Assembly (NCBI RefSeq): GCF_003063625.1 | Contig: NZ_CP026604.1 | Coordinates: forward strand, 4,690,065-4,754,064 | DNA: 64,000 nucleotides | Direction of reading: 5' to 3' | Source: Saccharobesus litoralis | GTDB taxonomy: Bacteria; Pseudomonadota; Gammaproteobacteria; Enterobacterales; Alteromonadaceae | In this document: positions 17,265 through 27,276 of the stretch, one piece after another | How the letters are laid out: the number at the start of each line of letters is the position of its first letter | Numbering within the stretch: position 1 is the stretch's first letter | Notes under the pieces: model-generated | Told to the model about the DNA's origin: nothing | What the model saw: only the letters and a program-made list of their open reading frames with translations | Database searches by the model: none | Position numbers and translations under genes: made by a program

Positions 17265-19943
17265 TTAATCTTTTGGCGCAGCAGGTGCTAACACTTCACG
17301 TGCACCATTATGCCCTGCTGAACTAACGATACCGCTCATTTCCATTTGCTCAACAATATTAGCAGCTCGGTTGTACCCTATGCGGAATTTACGTTGCACA
17401 CTTGAAATTGAAACTTTTCGAGTTTCGGTAACAAAAGCAACCGCTTCATCAAATAATGCATCATATTCGTTGTCACCATCGGCTTCCGGCACTTCACCCG
17501 GTAATAAAATTTCTTCTTCACCATTTAAGACATCGTCAATGTAATTTGGTTTCCCACGTAATTTCCAATCGGCAACCACAGCATGTACTTCATGGTCATC
17601 AACAAAAGCCCCGTGCGCCCGCGTTAATACATTCGAACCTGATGGCATATAAAGCATGTCACCCATACCGAGCAAAGATTCTGCGCCCTGCTGATCCAAA
17701 ATGGTACGAGAGTCAATTTTCGAAGAAACAGTTAAACCAATACGTGTGGGTATATTAGCTTTTATCAAGCCGGTAATGACATCAACCGAAGGGCGTTGGG
17801 TTGCTAAAACAAGATGAATACCCGCAGCTCGTGCTTTTTGAGCGATTCGCGCGATTAACTCTTCTACTTTCTTGCCGACAATCATCATCATGTCAGCAAA
17901 TTCGTCAATTACCACTACAATACTTGGTAGTTTTTCTAATTGAGGAGCGGTTTCATCCATGCTGTCACCGGGTTGCCATAACGGATCGTGTAATGGTGTA
18001 CCCGCCTCAATATTCTCGACCACTTTGGCATTAAAACCTTTTAAGTTTCGTACCCCAACCGCAGCCATTAATTTATATCGACGTTCCATTTCTCCTACAC
18101 ACCAACGCAGAGCATTAGAGGCATCTTTCATATCTGTGACCACTTCACACAACAAATGTGGAATATCTTCATAAACCGATAATTCCAACATTTTCGGATC
18201 AATCATGATCATACGCACTTCTTCAGGTGTTGCCTTATACAAAAAGCTCAATATCATGGTATTAACCAATACCGATTTACCTGAACCCGTCGTACCGGCT
18301 ACCAACACATGTGGCATTTTAGCTAAGTCTGCGATAACCGGTTTGCCCGCAATATCAGGGCCTAAAACCATGGTTAATGGTGATTTAGATTTGGCGAATT
18401 CTTCACCTTCAATCACTTCACTTAAGCGCACCGTTTCTCTATGTTTATTCGGTAATTCTAATCCGATATACGGCTTACCTGGGATCACTTCAACGACTCG
18501 TACTGCGGTAGTTGATAATGAACGGGCGATATCTTTAGACAAGTTAGTAATCGTAGACACTTTAATACCGGGCGCTAAATCCAACTCAAGGCGAGTAATA
18601 ACAGGCCCAGGATAAACACCGACCACATCCGCTTTTATTTTGTACTCAAGTAATTTAGCTTCAACTAAACGCGCGACTTGATCCATTTCCTCTTGGGTGA
18701 TTGGATTTTGTTTTTTGTCGGGACGATCCAATAACGCAAAAGACGGTACTCGTCCTTCTGGCTTAGCAGGGACATCAGGTAATACAGCAGATAAAGAAAA
18801 GGGATCGGTATTAGCAACAACTTTTATATGCTCTTTTTCTTTAGCAGGGACTTTTTTGGATAAGATAGCGTCATCACCCTCATCCACCGCTTGTTCACCA
18901 CTTAATGGCAATTGTGGTTGCATGTTTTCGGCAAAGGTTTGCTCGTCTTCTATTTCGACATCGACCGTCGATAAACTGGGTTCAACTCTGTCCTGCTCAG
19001 CCACCAATTCTTCAATGTCGACTTGCTGTTCATTAAGGACTAACGGGGTTGATTCTACAATATCGTCAACATTTGGCGCTTGCTCTGCAACTTTTTTCCA
19101 GCGCTCTAAACTTTTATGCGGTTCAGTTGGCTCTGACGCGTCAGACTCTTCTGTTGCTTCCAACTTACTGAAATTTGGTTCTTCATCAATAGCAAAAGGC
19201 GGCTGCTGTGGATCAATCTGCGACTCGGGCGTTTGTTCTATCGCTTTGTCTTGAGCGCCATCTTCAAAATGAGAAAAAGTTTCGTTTTCACTAGTCGGTT
19301 CAGGTAACTCGCTGTCTGGTTTCGTTGTTAACTTAGCGTATAGTTCAGCGGATTTGTGCCAAAGCCACAGCGCCGAATTAATCGTAACATTGCCTGTATT
19401 ATCAACTAACTCTAACCATGACAAGCCGAACAATAAGGTTATACCTGTGCAAAAAAAGCACAGCAATAACAGTGAAGTACCAACAAAATTAAGGTAAGGC
19501 AACAACGTTTGGCTAATGGCATCACCCATTAAACCACCAGAAGAGAAGTAATAAATGTCGTTAACATTTAGGCTAGCGGTTGATGTGGCTGCAATAATAA
19601 TTAATAACAAGCCAATAATACGCAAACCCAAAGCTAAAAAGTCAGTTTCAAAAAAGCTTTGATGTCGACGAAATATGGCCCAACCTAAATAAGCAACGGC
19701 AAGCGGCACAACGTAGGCAACAACACCAAGAAAAGCAAAGAGCAAATCAGCCATCCATGCGCCAGCAGCGCCACCCGCGTTTTTTATATTGACGTGATAG
19801 GTAGATTGACTCCAACTCGGGTCTTCAGGCGCAAACGAAAATAACGCAATTTGCAAAAAAACAGCAAACCCTGCTGTTGCGATTAAGCCGACTTCCAACA
19901 GTCGTTGCACCCCTGTCATGGGTGATTTTAGTTTTACTTCCAC
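17265..19943 (-). CDS. ftsK: DNA translocase FtsK
   Basis: This 892-residue divisome protein pumps chromosomal DNA and activates XerCD at dif. Four hydrophobic segments lie in residues about 15-190. An acidic, Pro/Glu-rich linker (about 200-390), shorter than in E. coli, comes next. The motor follows with Walker [16 protein letters not shown] and Walker [13 protein letters not shown]. The C-terminal gamma winged helix ([20 protein letters not shown]) reads KOPS sites. The start is GTG at 19943. Confidence 0.97.
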   Translation of the reverse strand: MEVKLKSPMTGVQRLLEVGLIATAGFAVFLQIALFSFAPEDPSWSQSTYHVNIKNAGGAAGAWMADLLFAFLGVVAYVVPLAVAYLGWAIFRRHQSFFETDFLALGLRIIGLLLIIIAATSTASLNVNDIYYFSSGGLMGDAISQTLLPYLNFVGTSLLLLCFFCTGITLLFGLSWLELVDNTGNVTINSALWLWHKSAELYAKLTTKPDSELPEPTSENETFSHFEDGAQDKAIEQTPESQIDPQQPPFAIDEEPNFSKLEATEESDASEPTEPHKSLERWKKVAEQAPNVDDIVESTPLVLNEQQVDIEELVAEQDRVEPSLSTVDVEIEDEQTFAENMQPQLPLSGEQAVDEGDDAILSKKVPAKEKEHIKVVANTDPFSLSAVLPDVPAKPEGRVPSFALLDRPDKKQNPITQEEMDQVARLVEAKLLEYKIKADVVGVYPGPVITRLELDLAPGIKVSTITNLSKDIARSLSTTAVRVVEVIPGKPYIGLELPNKHRETVRLSEVIEGEEFAKSKSPLTMVLGPDIAGKPVIADLAKMPHVLVAGTTGSGKSVLVNTMILSFLYKATPEEVRMIMIDPKMLELSVYEDIPHLLCEVVTDMKDASNALRWCVGEMERRYKLMAAVGVRNLKGFNAKVVENIEAGTPLHDPLWQPGDSMDETAPQLEKLPSIVVVIDEFADMMMIVGKKVEELIARIAQKARAAGIHLVLATQRPSVDVITGLIKANIPTRIGLTVSSKIDSRTILDQQGAESLLGMGDMLYMPSGSNVLTRAHGAFVDDHEVHAVVADWKLRGKPNYIDDVLNGEEEILLPGEVPEADGDNEYDALFDEAVAFVTETRKVSISSVQRKFRIGYNRAANIVEQMEMSGIVSSAGHNGAREVLAPAAPKD

Positions 19944-20006
19944 TAATTGCTACTCAAATCCTGATTAGAGAAATTCGAGGTTATTTTCGCACGCCTATCG
20001 CCAAGG

Positions 20007-20972
20007 TTAAAGATTTGCTTTGACAAGTTGGCTTAAAAATTCGATATGTGCAGGTTGGGCGTTTAACGCAGGAATATAACGATATTCCTCACCACCCGCG
20101 TCAAGAAACACAGATTTATTTTCTTCTGCTATTTCTTCTAACGTTTCTAAGCAATCCACAGAAAAAGCGGGGCAAACTAAATCAACACACTTTTGGCCTG
20201 TTGTCGGCAAATGTTCAAGGGTTTTATCTGTATAAGGCTGTAGCCATTCTTCTTTACCTACACGAGACTGATAACACAGCATCCACTGATTGTTATTTAA
20301 CCCTAAGTAGTCAGCAACATCCCTAGCCGTTTGTTGGCAATTGGCTTGATAAGTATCGCCTAAGCTAACATATCGCTTAGGGATACCATGAAAAGAAAAC
20401 ATCAATAAATGCTGCTTACCTGTCTGTTGCCAATATTGCTCAATACTCTGAGCAAGGACTTTAATATATTCTGGGTGATGGCTATAACTATTGATAAAAC
20501 GTAAGTTAGGTAAAATACGGCGACGCATAAAGTCTTTTGCTATGACATCAAAAGCAGCAGCGGTAGTGGTAGCTGAGTATTGCGGGTACAAGGGGATAGC
20601 AATGATGTCATCAACCCCTTTCTCGATTAACTTATCGATAGCAGAAGAGATAGAAGGATTACCATAAGTCATGCCAACTTCAACGGGTATCGCATGCTCG
20701 CTTAAAGCAAGTTGTAAGGCGTTTGCTTGTTCGTAGCTAATGCTACGCAGTGGTGAGCCTTGCTCGGTCCATATGGTTTGATAAGCATGAGCCACTTTGC
20801 GCGGGCGTACATTTAAAATAATGCCACGTAAAATAATTTGCCAAAGCCATTTAGGATAATCAATAACCCGCTGATCAGACAAAAACGCTTTAAGATAGGT
20901 TTTAACCGCTTTTGGGGTAGGCGCATCTGGCGTACCTAGGTTAATTAATAAAACACCTTTTTTATTATTCAC
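20007..20972 (-). CDS. hemH: Ferrochelatase
   Basis: This enzyme of about 321 residues inserts Fe(II) into protoporphyrin IX in the last step of haem synthesis. Family motifs are GVLLINLGTPDAP at the N-terminus, the catalytic His in LLMFSFHGIPKRY (about residue 185) and the C-terminal CPAFSVDCLETLEEI. I chose GTG at 20972 because GGAAG lies about seven bases upstream and the length then fits; a TTG at 20996 would add eight residues. It is a single-gene unit downstream of its own promoter region. Confidence 0.93.
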   Translation of the reverse strand: MNNKKGVLLINLGTPDAPTPKAVKTYLKAFLSDQRVIDYPKWLWQIILRGIILNVRPRKVAHAYQTIWTEQGSPLRSISYEQANALQLALSEHAIPVEVGMTYGNPSISSAIDKLIEKGVDDIIAIPLYPQYSATTTAAAFDVIAKDFMRRRILPNLRFINSYSHHPEYIKVLAQSIEQYWQQTGKQHLLMFSFHGIPKRYVSLGDTYQANCQQTARDVADYLGLNNNQWMLCYQSRVGKEEWLQPYTDKTLEHLPTTGQKCVDLVCPAFSVDCLETLEEIAEENKSVFLDAGGEEYRYIPALNAQPAHIEFLSQLVKANL

Positions 20973-21214
20973 TACTTGCTTCCCGAATATTAACAACAGC
21001 TATTATACGCTGAATATGAGGCTAGAGTTCAATGCTAATTCCGTGATTCTAACCAAACACTGACCTAACTCAAGTGCATAAAAACCAATCAATATAGCCA
21101 AAACAGTTATAATTTGGAACTCAGTCTTCATTTTTGTAGTAAAGGGCTAGCACTTTTAGCTGTGACTAATATACTTACATCAGTTTGATTTGATCACAGA
21201 ATGAAGAAGAGTAA

Positions 21215-22369
21215 GTGAAAGATAAGATTCTGATCATTGACGATGTACCTGAGATTTGTTCACTTTTAACGATGCAGTTAGAAAATGAATTTGAAGTCCA
21301 TGTCGCCAACGATGGTATACAAGCAATAGAAGCCTACCAAGACCACCAATACCTATTGGTATTACTCGATATTGAAATTCCGGGCATGGATGGTTTTGAA
21401 ATTTGCCAAGAACTTAACCAAATAGATAAACCTCGTAAACCATCACTTATTTTTATTTCTGGTCATGACGATGATGAAACCACATTGCGCTGCTTCGAAA
21501 TGGGTGCAGACGATTTTATCTCGAAAAACACCGAAACCAGCATTCTTAATAAAAAGCTAAAAGCCCTCGTCCGTTATAAACGTATGGTTAGTGCCTTACA
21601 CCAAGAGGAAGAAAACCTCACCGAGCTTGTTAACACAACTATGCTGCAGGCTTCATTCTACGGCAGTTGCTTGAATTTAATGGCTGACATTCAACTGGCT
21701 GACAGTGAAGAGCGAATAGCACAAATTGTCTTTAGTTTTATGCAAAGCCAAGGTTTGAAAACAGCTTTTAGCTTTAGTCATGACGGCCAAACTAACTACT
21801 TTGATCAAGTGAATCGACTGTGTAGTCCAATCGAAAAAAAGGTCTTTACCCTGCTAAAAGATAAAGGCCGAATTTATGAATTCAGTAGCCGTTTAGTTCT
21901 TAATGACCAACACGTATCATTACTGATTAAGCAAATGCCGGATAGCCAATCTACACAATACGGTTTGTTAATTGACGTTTTGGCGAAACTCGTACCGGCA
22001 ATTGAAATGCGCTACCGCGCACTGATAAACAACCGGCAACTACAACTTGCCCAACACTCGCTGCAATCAACGGTCTCCAATATTCAAATGGCGGTGCAAG
22101 AGATGCAAGAAGAGCGCCAAAAAATAATAGACGATATTGTCATGAAAATAGGTCTTAGTTTTCATGATATGGACTTCTCTGACGATCAAGAGCAGTTTCT
22201 TATCAAACTCATCGAAACCAGCGTGATGGAACAAGCCGACAATAACGACAAATTTGTCAGTATTAATCAGCAACTGACACAAACATTGGATTCGATCCAC
22301 CCTGAAACCTTAACACCACAATTTACTGAAGACGGCGATAGTGGCAGTGGCGATATCGAATTGTTCTAA
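21215..22369 (+). CDS. Orphan response regulator with uncharacterised C-terminal region
   Basis: This 384-residue protein has an N-terminal receiver: IIDDVPEI acidic pair, phospho-acceptor in LLDIEIPGMDG, Ser in FISGHDD, and Lys in FISKNTE where KP is usual. Residues about 135-270 resemble a small sensory fold, perhaps GAF-like, but I cannot name it. Residues about 270-330 are Gln/Glu-rich and probably coiled coil, and the tail is acidic. No DNA-binding, GGDEF, EAL or HD-GYP motif is visible. The start is GTG at 21215 after the purine-rich GAAGAAGAG. No partner kinase is adjacent. Confidence 0.75.
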   Translation: MKDKILIIDDVPEICSLLTMQLENEFEVHVANDGIQAIEAYQDHQYLLVLLDIEIPGMDGFEICQELNQIDKPRKPSLIFISGHDDDETTLRCFEMGADDFISKNTETSILNKKLKALVRYKRMVSALHQEEENLTELVNTTMLQASFYGSCLNLMADIQLADSEERIAQIVFSFMQSQGLKTAFSFSHDGQTNYFDQVNRLCSPIEKKVFTLLKDKGRIYEFSSRLVLNDQHVSLLIKQMPDSQSTQYGLLIDVLAKLVPAIEMRYRALINNRQLQLAQHSLQSTVSNIQMAVQEMQEERQKIIDDIVMKIGLSFHDMDFSDDQEQFLIKLIETSVMEQADNNDKFVSINQQLTQTLDSIHPETLTPQFTEDGDSGSGDIELF

Positions 22370-22538
22370 TTCAAGTTTTAGTCTATGCCTTACTCAACCG
22401 GCATAGACTATAAAAACGCCACCTTCCTTCTGTCAGCTAAATTCGTTTGGCAACCTTCTAACTAGGTCAAAAAAACCTCAAGCTTCAACAGACTGTACCG
22501 ATAAATTAATTAATATTAGTTATGGTTAGCGGTACTTC

Positions 22539-22979
22539 ATGGCAGACTCATCAAATTGCAAAACCTATACAAGCAATACAAAAACACTTATTAGCATTGC
22601 CATTCTCGCCCTACTCTCTTTGAATGTTAGCGGATGCGGGCAAGCTATTTCACAAGTCATGACACAATCGAATACACCCGTACCCGCCACAACCAAGCAA
22701 GAAATAGCTAAGCGTTATCAGCAAAAATTTGTATTTGGTGAATGGCGTTATCAAAGTGTTGAAGATAAACCGGGTGAGCTTAAGGTGTTTATTCAAATTC
22801 CTAACAAACTGGATTTACCAGAAGAACAAACCCAACAATATATTCAGTCCGTTATTTGTCCACATAGCAGCGAAGAATCGATTTGGCAAAGCTTAGCCGA
22901 TGTCCGCTTAACCGTTAGCTTGTATAGTGCGCATAAATCGAACTCCATTAGTGAAACCTGTGTCAATCCTTTAGCTTAA
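22539..22979 (+). CDS. Predicted lipoprotein, function unknown
   Basis: This 146-residue protein has an unusually long hydrophilic lead (about 16 residues), a hydrophobic stretch (LISIAILALLSLNV) and the lipobox VSGC, so Cys33 would be lipidated. Residues after the Cys do not include Asp at +2, which argues for outer-membrane sorting by Lol. The mature domain is small with a Cys pair (VICPHSSE, SETCVNPLA). I do not recognise a family. The neighbours do not suggest a role. Confidence 0.6.
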   Translation: MADSSNCKTYTSNTKTLISIAILALLSLNVSGCGQAISQVMTQSNTPVPATTKQEIAKRYQQKFVFGEWRYQSVEDKPGELKVFIQIPNKLDLPEEQTQQYIQSVICPHSSEESIWQSLADVRLTVSLYSAHKSNSISETCVNPLA

Positions 22980-23072
22980 ACCGAGTAAAGCTTTAGCCAA
23001 AACCAAATTGTAGATTTGGTAAGTTAAGCTACACAACAATGCAATGACCCATTAAAAGAATGTGAGAGCAAC

Positions 23073-23106
23073 AAAAATCCCTGTATTTACAGGGATTTTT
23101 TATTTA
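23073..23106 (+). terminator. Terminator downstream of the 22539 lipoprotein gene
   Basis: The stem AAAAATCCCTG-TATTTA?-CAGGGATTTTT, with a short loop and a T-run, is a good Rho-independent terminator about 95 bp after the lipoprotein stop. The SDR gene begins about 40 bp further on. Confidence 0.85.
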
Positions 23107-23143
23107 TAAATAGCAAACACAATCCCTACTACAAAAACACCCT

Positions 23144-23974
23144 ATGCAATCCATTTTAATAACCGGCTGCTCTAGTGGAATTGGCGAACATGTCGCCAAG
23201 CGCTTGCATCAGCAAGGTTACGACGTACTCGCAACAGCTCGTCAATCACAAGATGTCGAAAAACTAAAACAAGCTGGCTTAAAAGCCTATCAGCTTGATT
23301 TGCAAAATGAGCAAAGTGTAGAGCAAGGTTTCATTTGGGCTGTCGAAAATGCGCAAAATAAGCAAATTGATGTTTTGTTTAACAATGGCGCTTATGGTCA
23401 AGCCGGTGCGTTAGAAGATATTTCGCGCTATTGGTTAGAGCAACAATTCGCCTGTAATGTTTTTGGCTGGCACCAATTAAGCAACTTATGCATTAAACAC
23501 ATGCGCCAATTCGGCAGTGGTAAAATAATTCATAACTCGTCTGTTCTTGGTATTGTGTCTATGCCGTTTCGCGGCGCTTACAACGCCTCCAAATATGCAA
23601 TAGAAGGGTTAGCAGATACCCAACGCTTAGAACTCGCTAATACAAATATTCATGTTAGTCTTATCGAGCCGGGGCCTATTCTGAGCCAGTTTCGAGCCAA
23701 TGCCATGGCACAAATTGAAAAAAGTGTTGATATTGAAAATAGCGTTTATACACAACAGTACCAAGGCATACTAAACAGACTAAAAAAAGAAGGACCGGCA
23801 GCACCTTTTACCTTACCACCGGAAGCTGTATATAAACGAGTGGAACGCATACTGAAAAGTAATAAACCTAAACCTAGGTATTACGTAACGTTTCCAACTT
23901 ACTTATTTGGTTTTTTAAAACGAATATTACCAGCCACTTGGCTAGATAAAATAATCGGTTCAGTTAAAGACTAA
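23144..23974 (+). CDS. Short-chain dehydrogenase/reductase (classical SDR)
   Basis: This 276-residue NAD(P)-dependent oxidoreductase has the classical cofactor motif TGCSSGIG (residues about 7-14), the NNGAYG structural motif, a catalytic Ser in NSSVLG and YNASK with the catalytic Tyr and Lys. Arg33 in ATARQ after the second strand favours NADP(H). The C-terminal stretch ([21 protein letters not shown]) is typical of a YbbO-like subgroup. Substrate is unknown. The stop codon overlaps that of the convergent recR gene. Confidence 0.88.
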   Translation: MQSILITGCSSGIGEHVAKRLHQQGYDVLATARQSQDVEKLKQAGLKAYQLDLQNEQSVEQGFIWAVENAQNKQIDVLFNNGAYGQAGALEDISRYWLEQQFACNVFGWHQLSNLCIKHMRQFGSGKIIHNSSVLGIVSMPFRGAYNASKYAIEGLADTQRLELANTNIHVSLIEPGPILSQFRANAMAQIEKSVDIENSVYTQQYQGILNRLKKEGPAAPFTLPPEAVYKRVERILKSNKPKPRYYVTFPTYLFGFLKRILPATWLDKIIGSVKD

Positions 23975-24570
23975 AGTGTTTTACGCCCTGAGAAGGCATG
24001 ACCTAAGGTTTTGCCATCGACCATTTCTAACTCACCGCCAACCGGTACGCCTTGAGCAATACGGCTGACTCTAACATTATGTTGCTGAGCGATTTCAGCA
24101 ATGTAATGGGCGGTTGCTTCACCTTCAACCGTCGGATTAGTCGCTAAAATAAGCTCTTTTACTTCTGTAGTTGCCATAAGATTCGCTAATCGGTCTAAAC
24201 CAAGCTCATCGGGTCCAATACCGTCGAGCGGTGACAATAAACCCATCAATACAAAATAGCGACCTTGAAAATGCCCCGTTTGCTCGATAGCAGCAACGTC
24301 AGACGGCGTAGCAACCACGCAAATTTCACCATTGAGTTCTCGGCGTGGATTAGCACAAATATCGCACAATTCAGACTGCGTGTAATTACGACAGCTAGTG
24401 CAGTGCTGAATACCATCTACAGCTTTGGCGAGTGTTTTAGCGAGCTTTTGCCCACCTAACCTATCACCTTCTAATAAACTAAACGCCATGCGCTGGGCAG
24501 ACTTTGCCCCAACACCGGGTAAGACTTTAAGTGAACGAATTAAATCTTCAAGTAATGGAGGAAAGGACAT
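23971..24570 (-). CDS. recR: Recombination mediator protein RecR
   Basis: This 199-residue protein acts with RecO/RecF to load RecA on gapped DNA. It has a helix-hairpin-helix ([14 protein letters not shown]), a C4 zinc finger (CTSC...CDIC, residues about 57-72) and a Toprim domain ([17 protein letters not shown]). I start it at the ATG at 24570 ([10 protein letters not shown]), which gives the family length; the frame extends 12 codons further upstream. The usual partner gene (ybaB) and dnaX are not next to it here. It converges on and overlaps the SDR gene by four bases. Confidence 0.96.
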   Translation of the reverse strand: MSFPPLLEDLIRSLKVLPGVGAKSAQRMAFSLLEGDRLGGQKLAKTLAKAVDGIQHCTSCRNYTQSELCDICANPRRELNGEICVVATPSDVAAIEQTGHFQGRYFVLMGLLSPLDGIGPDELGLDRLANLMATTEVKELILATNPTVEGEATAHYIAEIAQQHNVRVSRIAQGVPVGGELEMVDGKTLGHAFSGRKTL

Positions 24571-24626
24571 GTGACAACAATTAAAAATTTTTGCACATGC
24601 TACCACAGGTTAGATAATTTACTATA

Positions 24627-26021
24627 TTAGGCATAGCTAATTTCTATTTGCTGATGGCTAGTATCTCTTGTGTCTAAATGGCTTTGCCATACCCCAACCG
24701 CCCCACACACTTGCTTGTCTTGTACAACAAAACATATGTTACTGCGCTGCCAAGGAGGGATAGCGTACTCATGCATTAATTTTTTAACTTGGCGCGAACC
24801 TTGACGACCTTGAGGTTGACAGCGAACAGAGCCTGCCAAGCGATTCGTTATCTTAACTTCATGGCTATTAACAATATTAATTGTAAAGCTTGCCGAAACA
24901 CCATCAACCACTTGCAAGAAAACCTTATTTTTCACGTCTTGTGTTGATAAAACTAAGTTAATTTCTGGCAACGCGGCTACCTTAGCTATTTGACTATTGG
25001 CAATCAAAAATAATGTATGTCGATAGACACGAAGCTGTACTTGGCTCAGTTTAATATGGGTATCGGCATTGGCTTCCTGCACAAACAACTGCTGTTGAAT
25101 TAATTGCATTTGTTGCTGGCTTGGCGCATCAACACCATGGCTTGCCAACCAGCAACGTAACAAGGCGCGTTGTTTGGCCGGTGATAGTTCTTTAAATGCG
25201 TTAAGCGAGAGCTTATCAATCGCATGGCCGGGTAATTGCTCCAGTAATACTTTTAGCGAGTCAGCCATACCAAGCTCGCAAGGCAAAGCCTCACATTTCG
25301 CACCTTGCAACAGCTCTTCAGCAAGTTCAGTGACCAAGTCATTATATTCCGCCGCTAGCTCAGCACTTCGATTCACACATTGACTAAAGCCTGACCAACG
25401 CGTTTCCAACATAGGTAAAATTTGATTACGCAAAAAATTGCGATCAAATTGATTGTCAGCATTACTTTCGTCTTCGACCCAAGTCAAATGATGGGATTGA
25501 GCATACTGCACCAACTGTTGCCGTCGAACATGGAGTAAAGGTCTAACTAATTTAATGCTTGAGGTTAATTGTCGTTCTGCTCGCATCGCAGCAAGACCTT
25601 TAGGACCACTACCGCGTTTTAAACGAATAAAAAACGTTTCAACTTGATCATCCATGTGTTGCCCGGTTAATAACAAAGCTGGACTATTCGTTTGCTGCAT
25701 AATCAACTGCTGCATAAGCTGATATCTAGCCTCTCGAGCTTGAGCTTCTAAGCTAGTTCGAGTTTTAGTTGTTATGCTTGCTTTAGCCGTTAACAAGGTT
25801 ACGTTCAGCCGTTCGCACATTAATTGACAATGGTGTTGCCACTGCTCAGCATTTTTCGACAAACCATGATTAATATGGATCGCGTATAACGGCTGATCGG
25901 CTTGACGCGCCATCGCAGCCATATGCAACAGCACACTGGAGTCCAGCCCACCACTTAACGCAATAAAAATAGGACATGGTTGATTTAAGTAATATTGTAC
26001 TTGGGTATTAAGCTTAGGCAT
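24627..26021 (-). CDS. tilS: tRNA(Ile)-lysidine synthase
   Basis: This enzyme of about 464 residues modifies the CAU anticodon of a minor tRNA-Ile with lysine so that it reads AUA. The N-type ATP pyrophosphatase P-loop is ALSGGLDSSVLLHM (residues about 20-33), followed by the central TilS domain and the C-terminal domain (KKLMHEYAIPPWQRSNICFV). ATG at 26021 is preferred over the TTG at 26027. The gene follows accA beyond a terminator, the same order as in E. coli. Confidence 0.95.
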   Translation of the reverse strand: MPKLNTQVQYYLNQPCPIFIALSGGLDSSVLLHMAAMARQADQPLYAIHINHGLSKNAEQWQHHCQLMCERLNVTLLTAKASITTKTRTSLEAQAREARYQLMQQLIMQQTNSPALLLTGQHMDDQVETFFIRLKRGSGPKGLAAMRAERQLTSSIKLVRPLLHVRRQQLVQYAQSHHLTWVEDESNADNQFDRNFLRNQILPMLETRWSGFSQCVNRSAELAAEYNDLVTELAEELLQGAKCEALPCELGMADSLKVLLEQLPGHAIDKLSLNAFKELSPAKQRALLRCWLASHGVDAPSQQQMQLIQQQLFVQEANADTHIKLSQVQLRVYRHTLFLIANSQIAKVAALPEINLVLSTQDVKNKVFLQVVDGVSASFTINIVNSHEVKITNRLAGSVRCQPQGRQGSRQVKKLMHEYAIPPWQRSNICFVVQDKQVCGAVGVWQSHLDTRDTSHQQIEISYA

Positions 26022-26062
26022 TAGCAATTGGTTAAAACGTTAGCAAAGACATAAATAAAGCT

Positions 26063-26089
26063 AAAAAAAATGCCGCAAAAGCGGCATCT
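26063..26089 (-). terminator. Terminator after accA
   Basis: Minus-strand stem ATGCCGC-TTTT-GCGGCAT followed by TTTTTTT, located between accA and tilS. Confidence 0.9.
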
Positions 26090-26115
26090 TAAACAAACGA
26101 AATTACGCTATTCGA

Positions 26116-27072
26116 TTAACAATAACCGAATGACATCAAACGTTGATAACGTTCTTCCAATAATGTCTCGACTGGTTTAGCTTTTAGCTCAGCTAATTGC
26201 TGCGAAATAGTCTGCTTAATATTGTGCGCCATAAAATCAAAATCACGATGCGCGCCGCCTAACGGCTCGTCAATAATATCGTTGATCAGATCCAGTTCTT
26301 TTAATCGTTGCGCTGTGATCCCCATGGCTTCAGCCGCCAAAGAGGCTTTTTCAGCACTCTTCCACAAAATTGATGCACAACCTTCAGGAGAGATAACAGA
26401 ATAGGTGCTGTATTTAAGCATGTTAACGCGATCACCAACACCAATGGCTAGTGCACCACCAGAACCACCTTCACCAATAACCGTACAAATAATAGGCACA
26501 TTTAAAGCTGCCATTACTTTCAAGTTTTTAGCGATAGCTTCGCTTTGTCCACGTTCTTCAGCACCAACACCTGGGTACGCACCTGGCGTGTCAATGAAGG
26601 TAATGATTGGCATTTTAAAACGCTCAGCCATTTCCATTAAACGCAATGCTTTGCGATAACCTTCTGGACGCGGCATACCGAAGTTACGACGAATTTTCTC
26701 TGCTGTATCTCGGCCTTTTTGCTGACCGATCACAACAACCGGTTCGCCGTTAAAACGAGCAATACCACCAATAATTGCCGGATCATCAGCAAAAGCACGA
26801 TCACCTGCCAGTTCATCGAACTCGGTAAACATTAAATCGATATAATCTTGGGTATAAGGACGCTTAGGGTGGCGGGCAATTTGTGCGATCTGCCAAGCGC
26901 CTAAATCAGAGAAGATTTTTTCTGTCAGCTCATGGCTTTTCTGTTTTAAGCGAGCAATTTCTTCTTCAATATCAATGTTAAGGTCGCTACCTTGATTAAC
27001 ATTTTTTAATTCTTCTATTTGCGCTTCAAGCTCAGCAACGGGTTGCTCGAAGTCTAAAAAATTCAAACTCAT
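26116..27072 (-). CDS. accA: Acetyl-CoA carboxylase carboxyltransferase, alpha subunit
   Basis: This 318-residue subunit pairs with AccD to move the carboxyl group from biotin to acetyl-CoA, making malonyl-CoA for fatty acid synthesis. The sequence is colinear with E. coli AccA (319 residues), from [20 protein letters not shown] to the C-terminus, and has the oxyanion-hole glycines in [15 protein letters not shown]. It follows dnaE after a 200-bp gap with a terminator, so it has its own promoter. Confidence 0.98.
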   Translation of the reverse strand: MSLNFLDFEQPVAELEAQIEELKNVNQGSDLNIDIEEEIARLKQKSHELTEKIFSDLGAWQIAQIARHPKRPYTQDYIDLMFTEFDELAGDRAFADDPAIIGGIARFNGEPVVVIGQQKGRDTAEKIRRNFGMPRPEGYRKALRLMEMAERFKMPIITFIDTPGAYPGVGAEERGQSEAIAKNLKVMAALNVPIICTVIGEGGSGGALAIGVGDRVNMLKYSTYSVISPEGCASILWKSAEKASLAAEAMGITAQRLKELDLINDIIDEPLGGAHRDFDFMAHNIKQTISQQLAELKAKPVETLLEERYQRLMSFGYC

Positions 27073-27219
27073 TCAGATCTACCTGTGATTGACTCTACTC
27101 AGCGTAAGGAAATTGTTGTCGAGAACGCTGATATTATCTGGATTTGCTCTTAAAAAATTCGGCTTATTGTATTTAACCACCTCTCGTAAGGCTAGTGTTT
27201 TTGACAAATAAACCTGTGT

Positions 27220-27256
27220 TTTATAAAAAACGGGACTATTATACCGTTTTTTTAGC
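27220..27256 (-). terminator. Terminator after dnaE
   Basis: The stem AAAAAACGG...CCGTTTTTT with a loop of about ten bases is A/T-flanked on both sides, about 25 bp after the dnaE stop on the minus strand. Confidence 0.8.
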
Positions 27257-27276
27257 ATTATCTGGTCTAGCCTTTT

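Noticed and set aside
18205-19254. Long plus-strand ORFs opposite ftsK (up to 185 codons)
   Set aside because: Antisense shadows of a clearly conserved gene, with low-complexity Ser/Thr-rich translations and no start signal.
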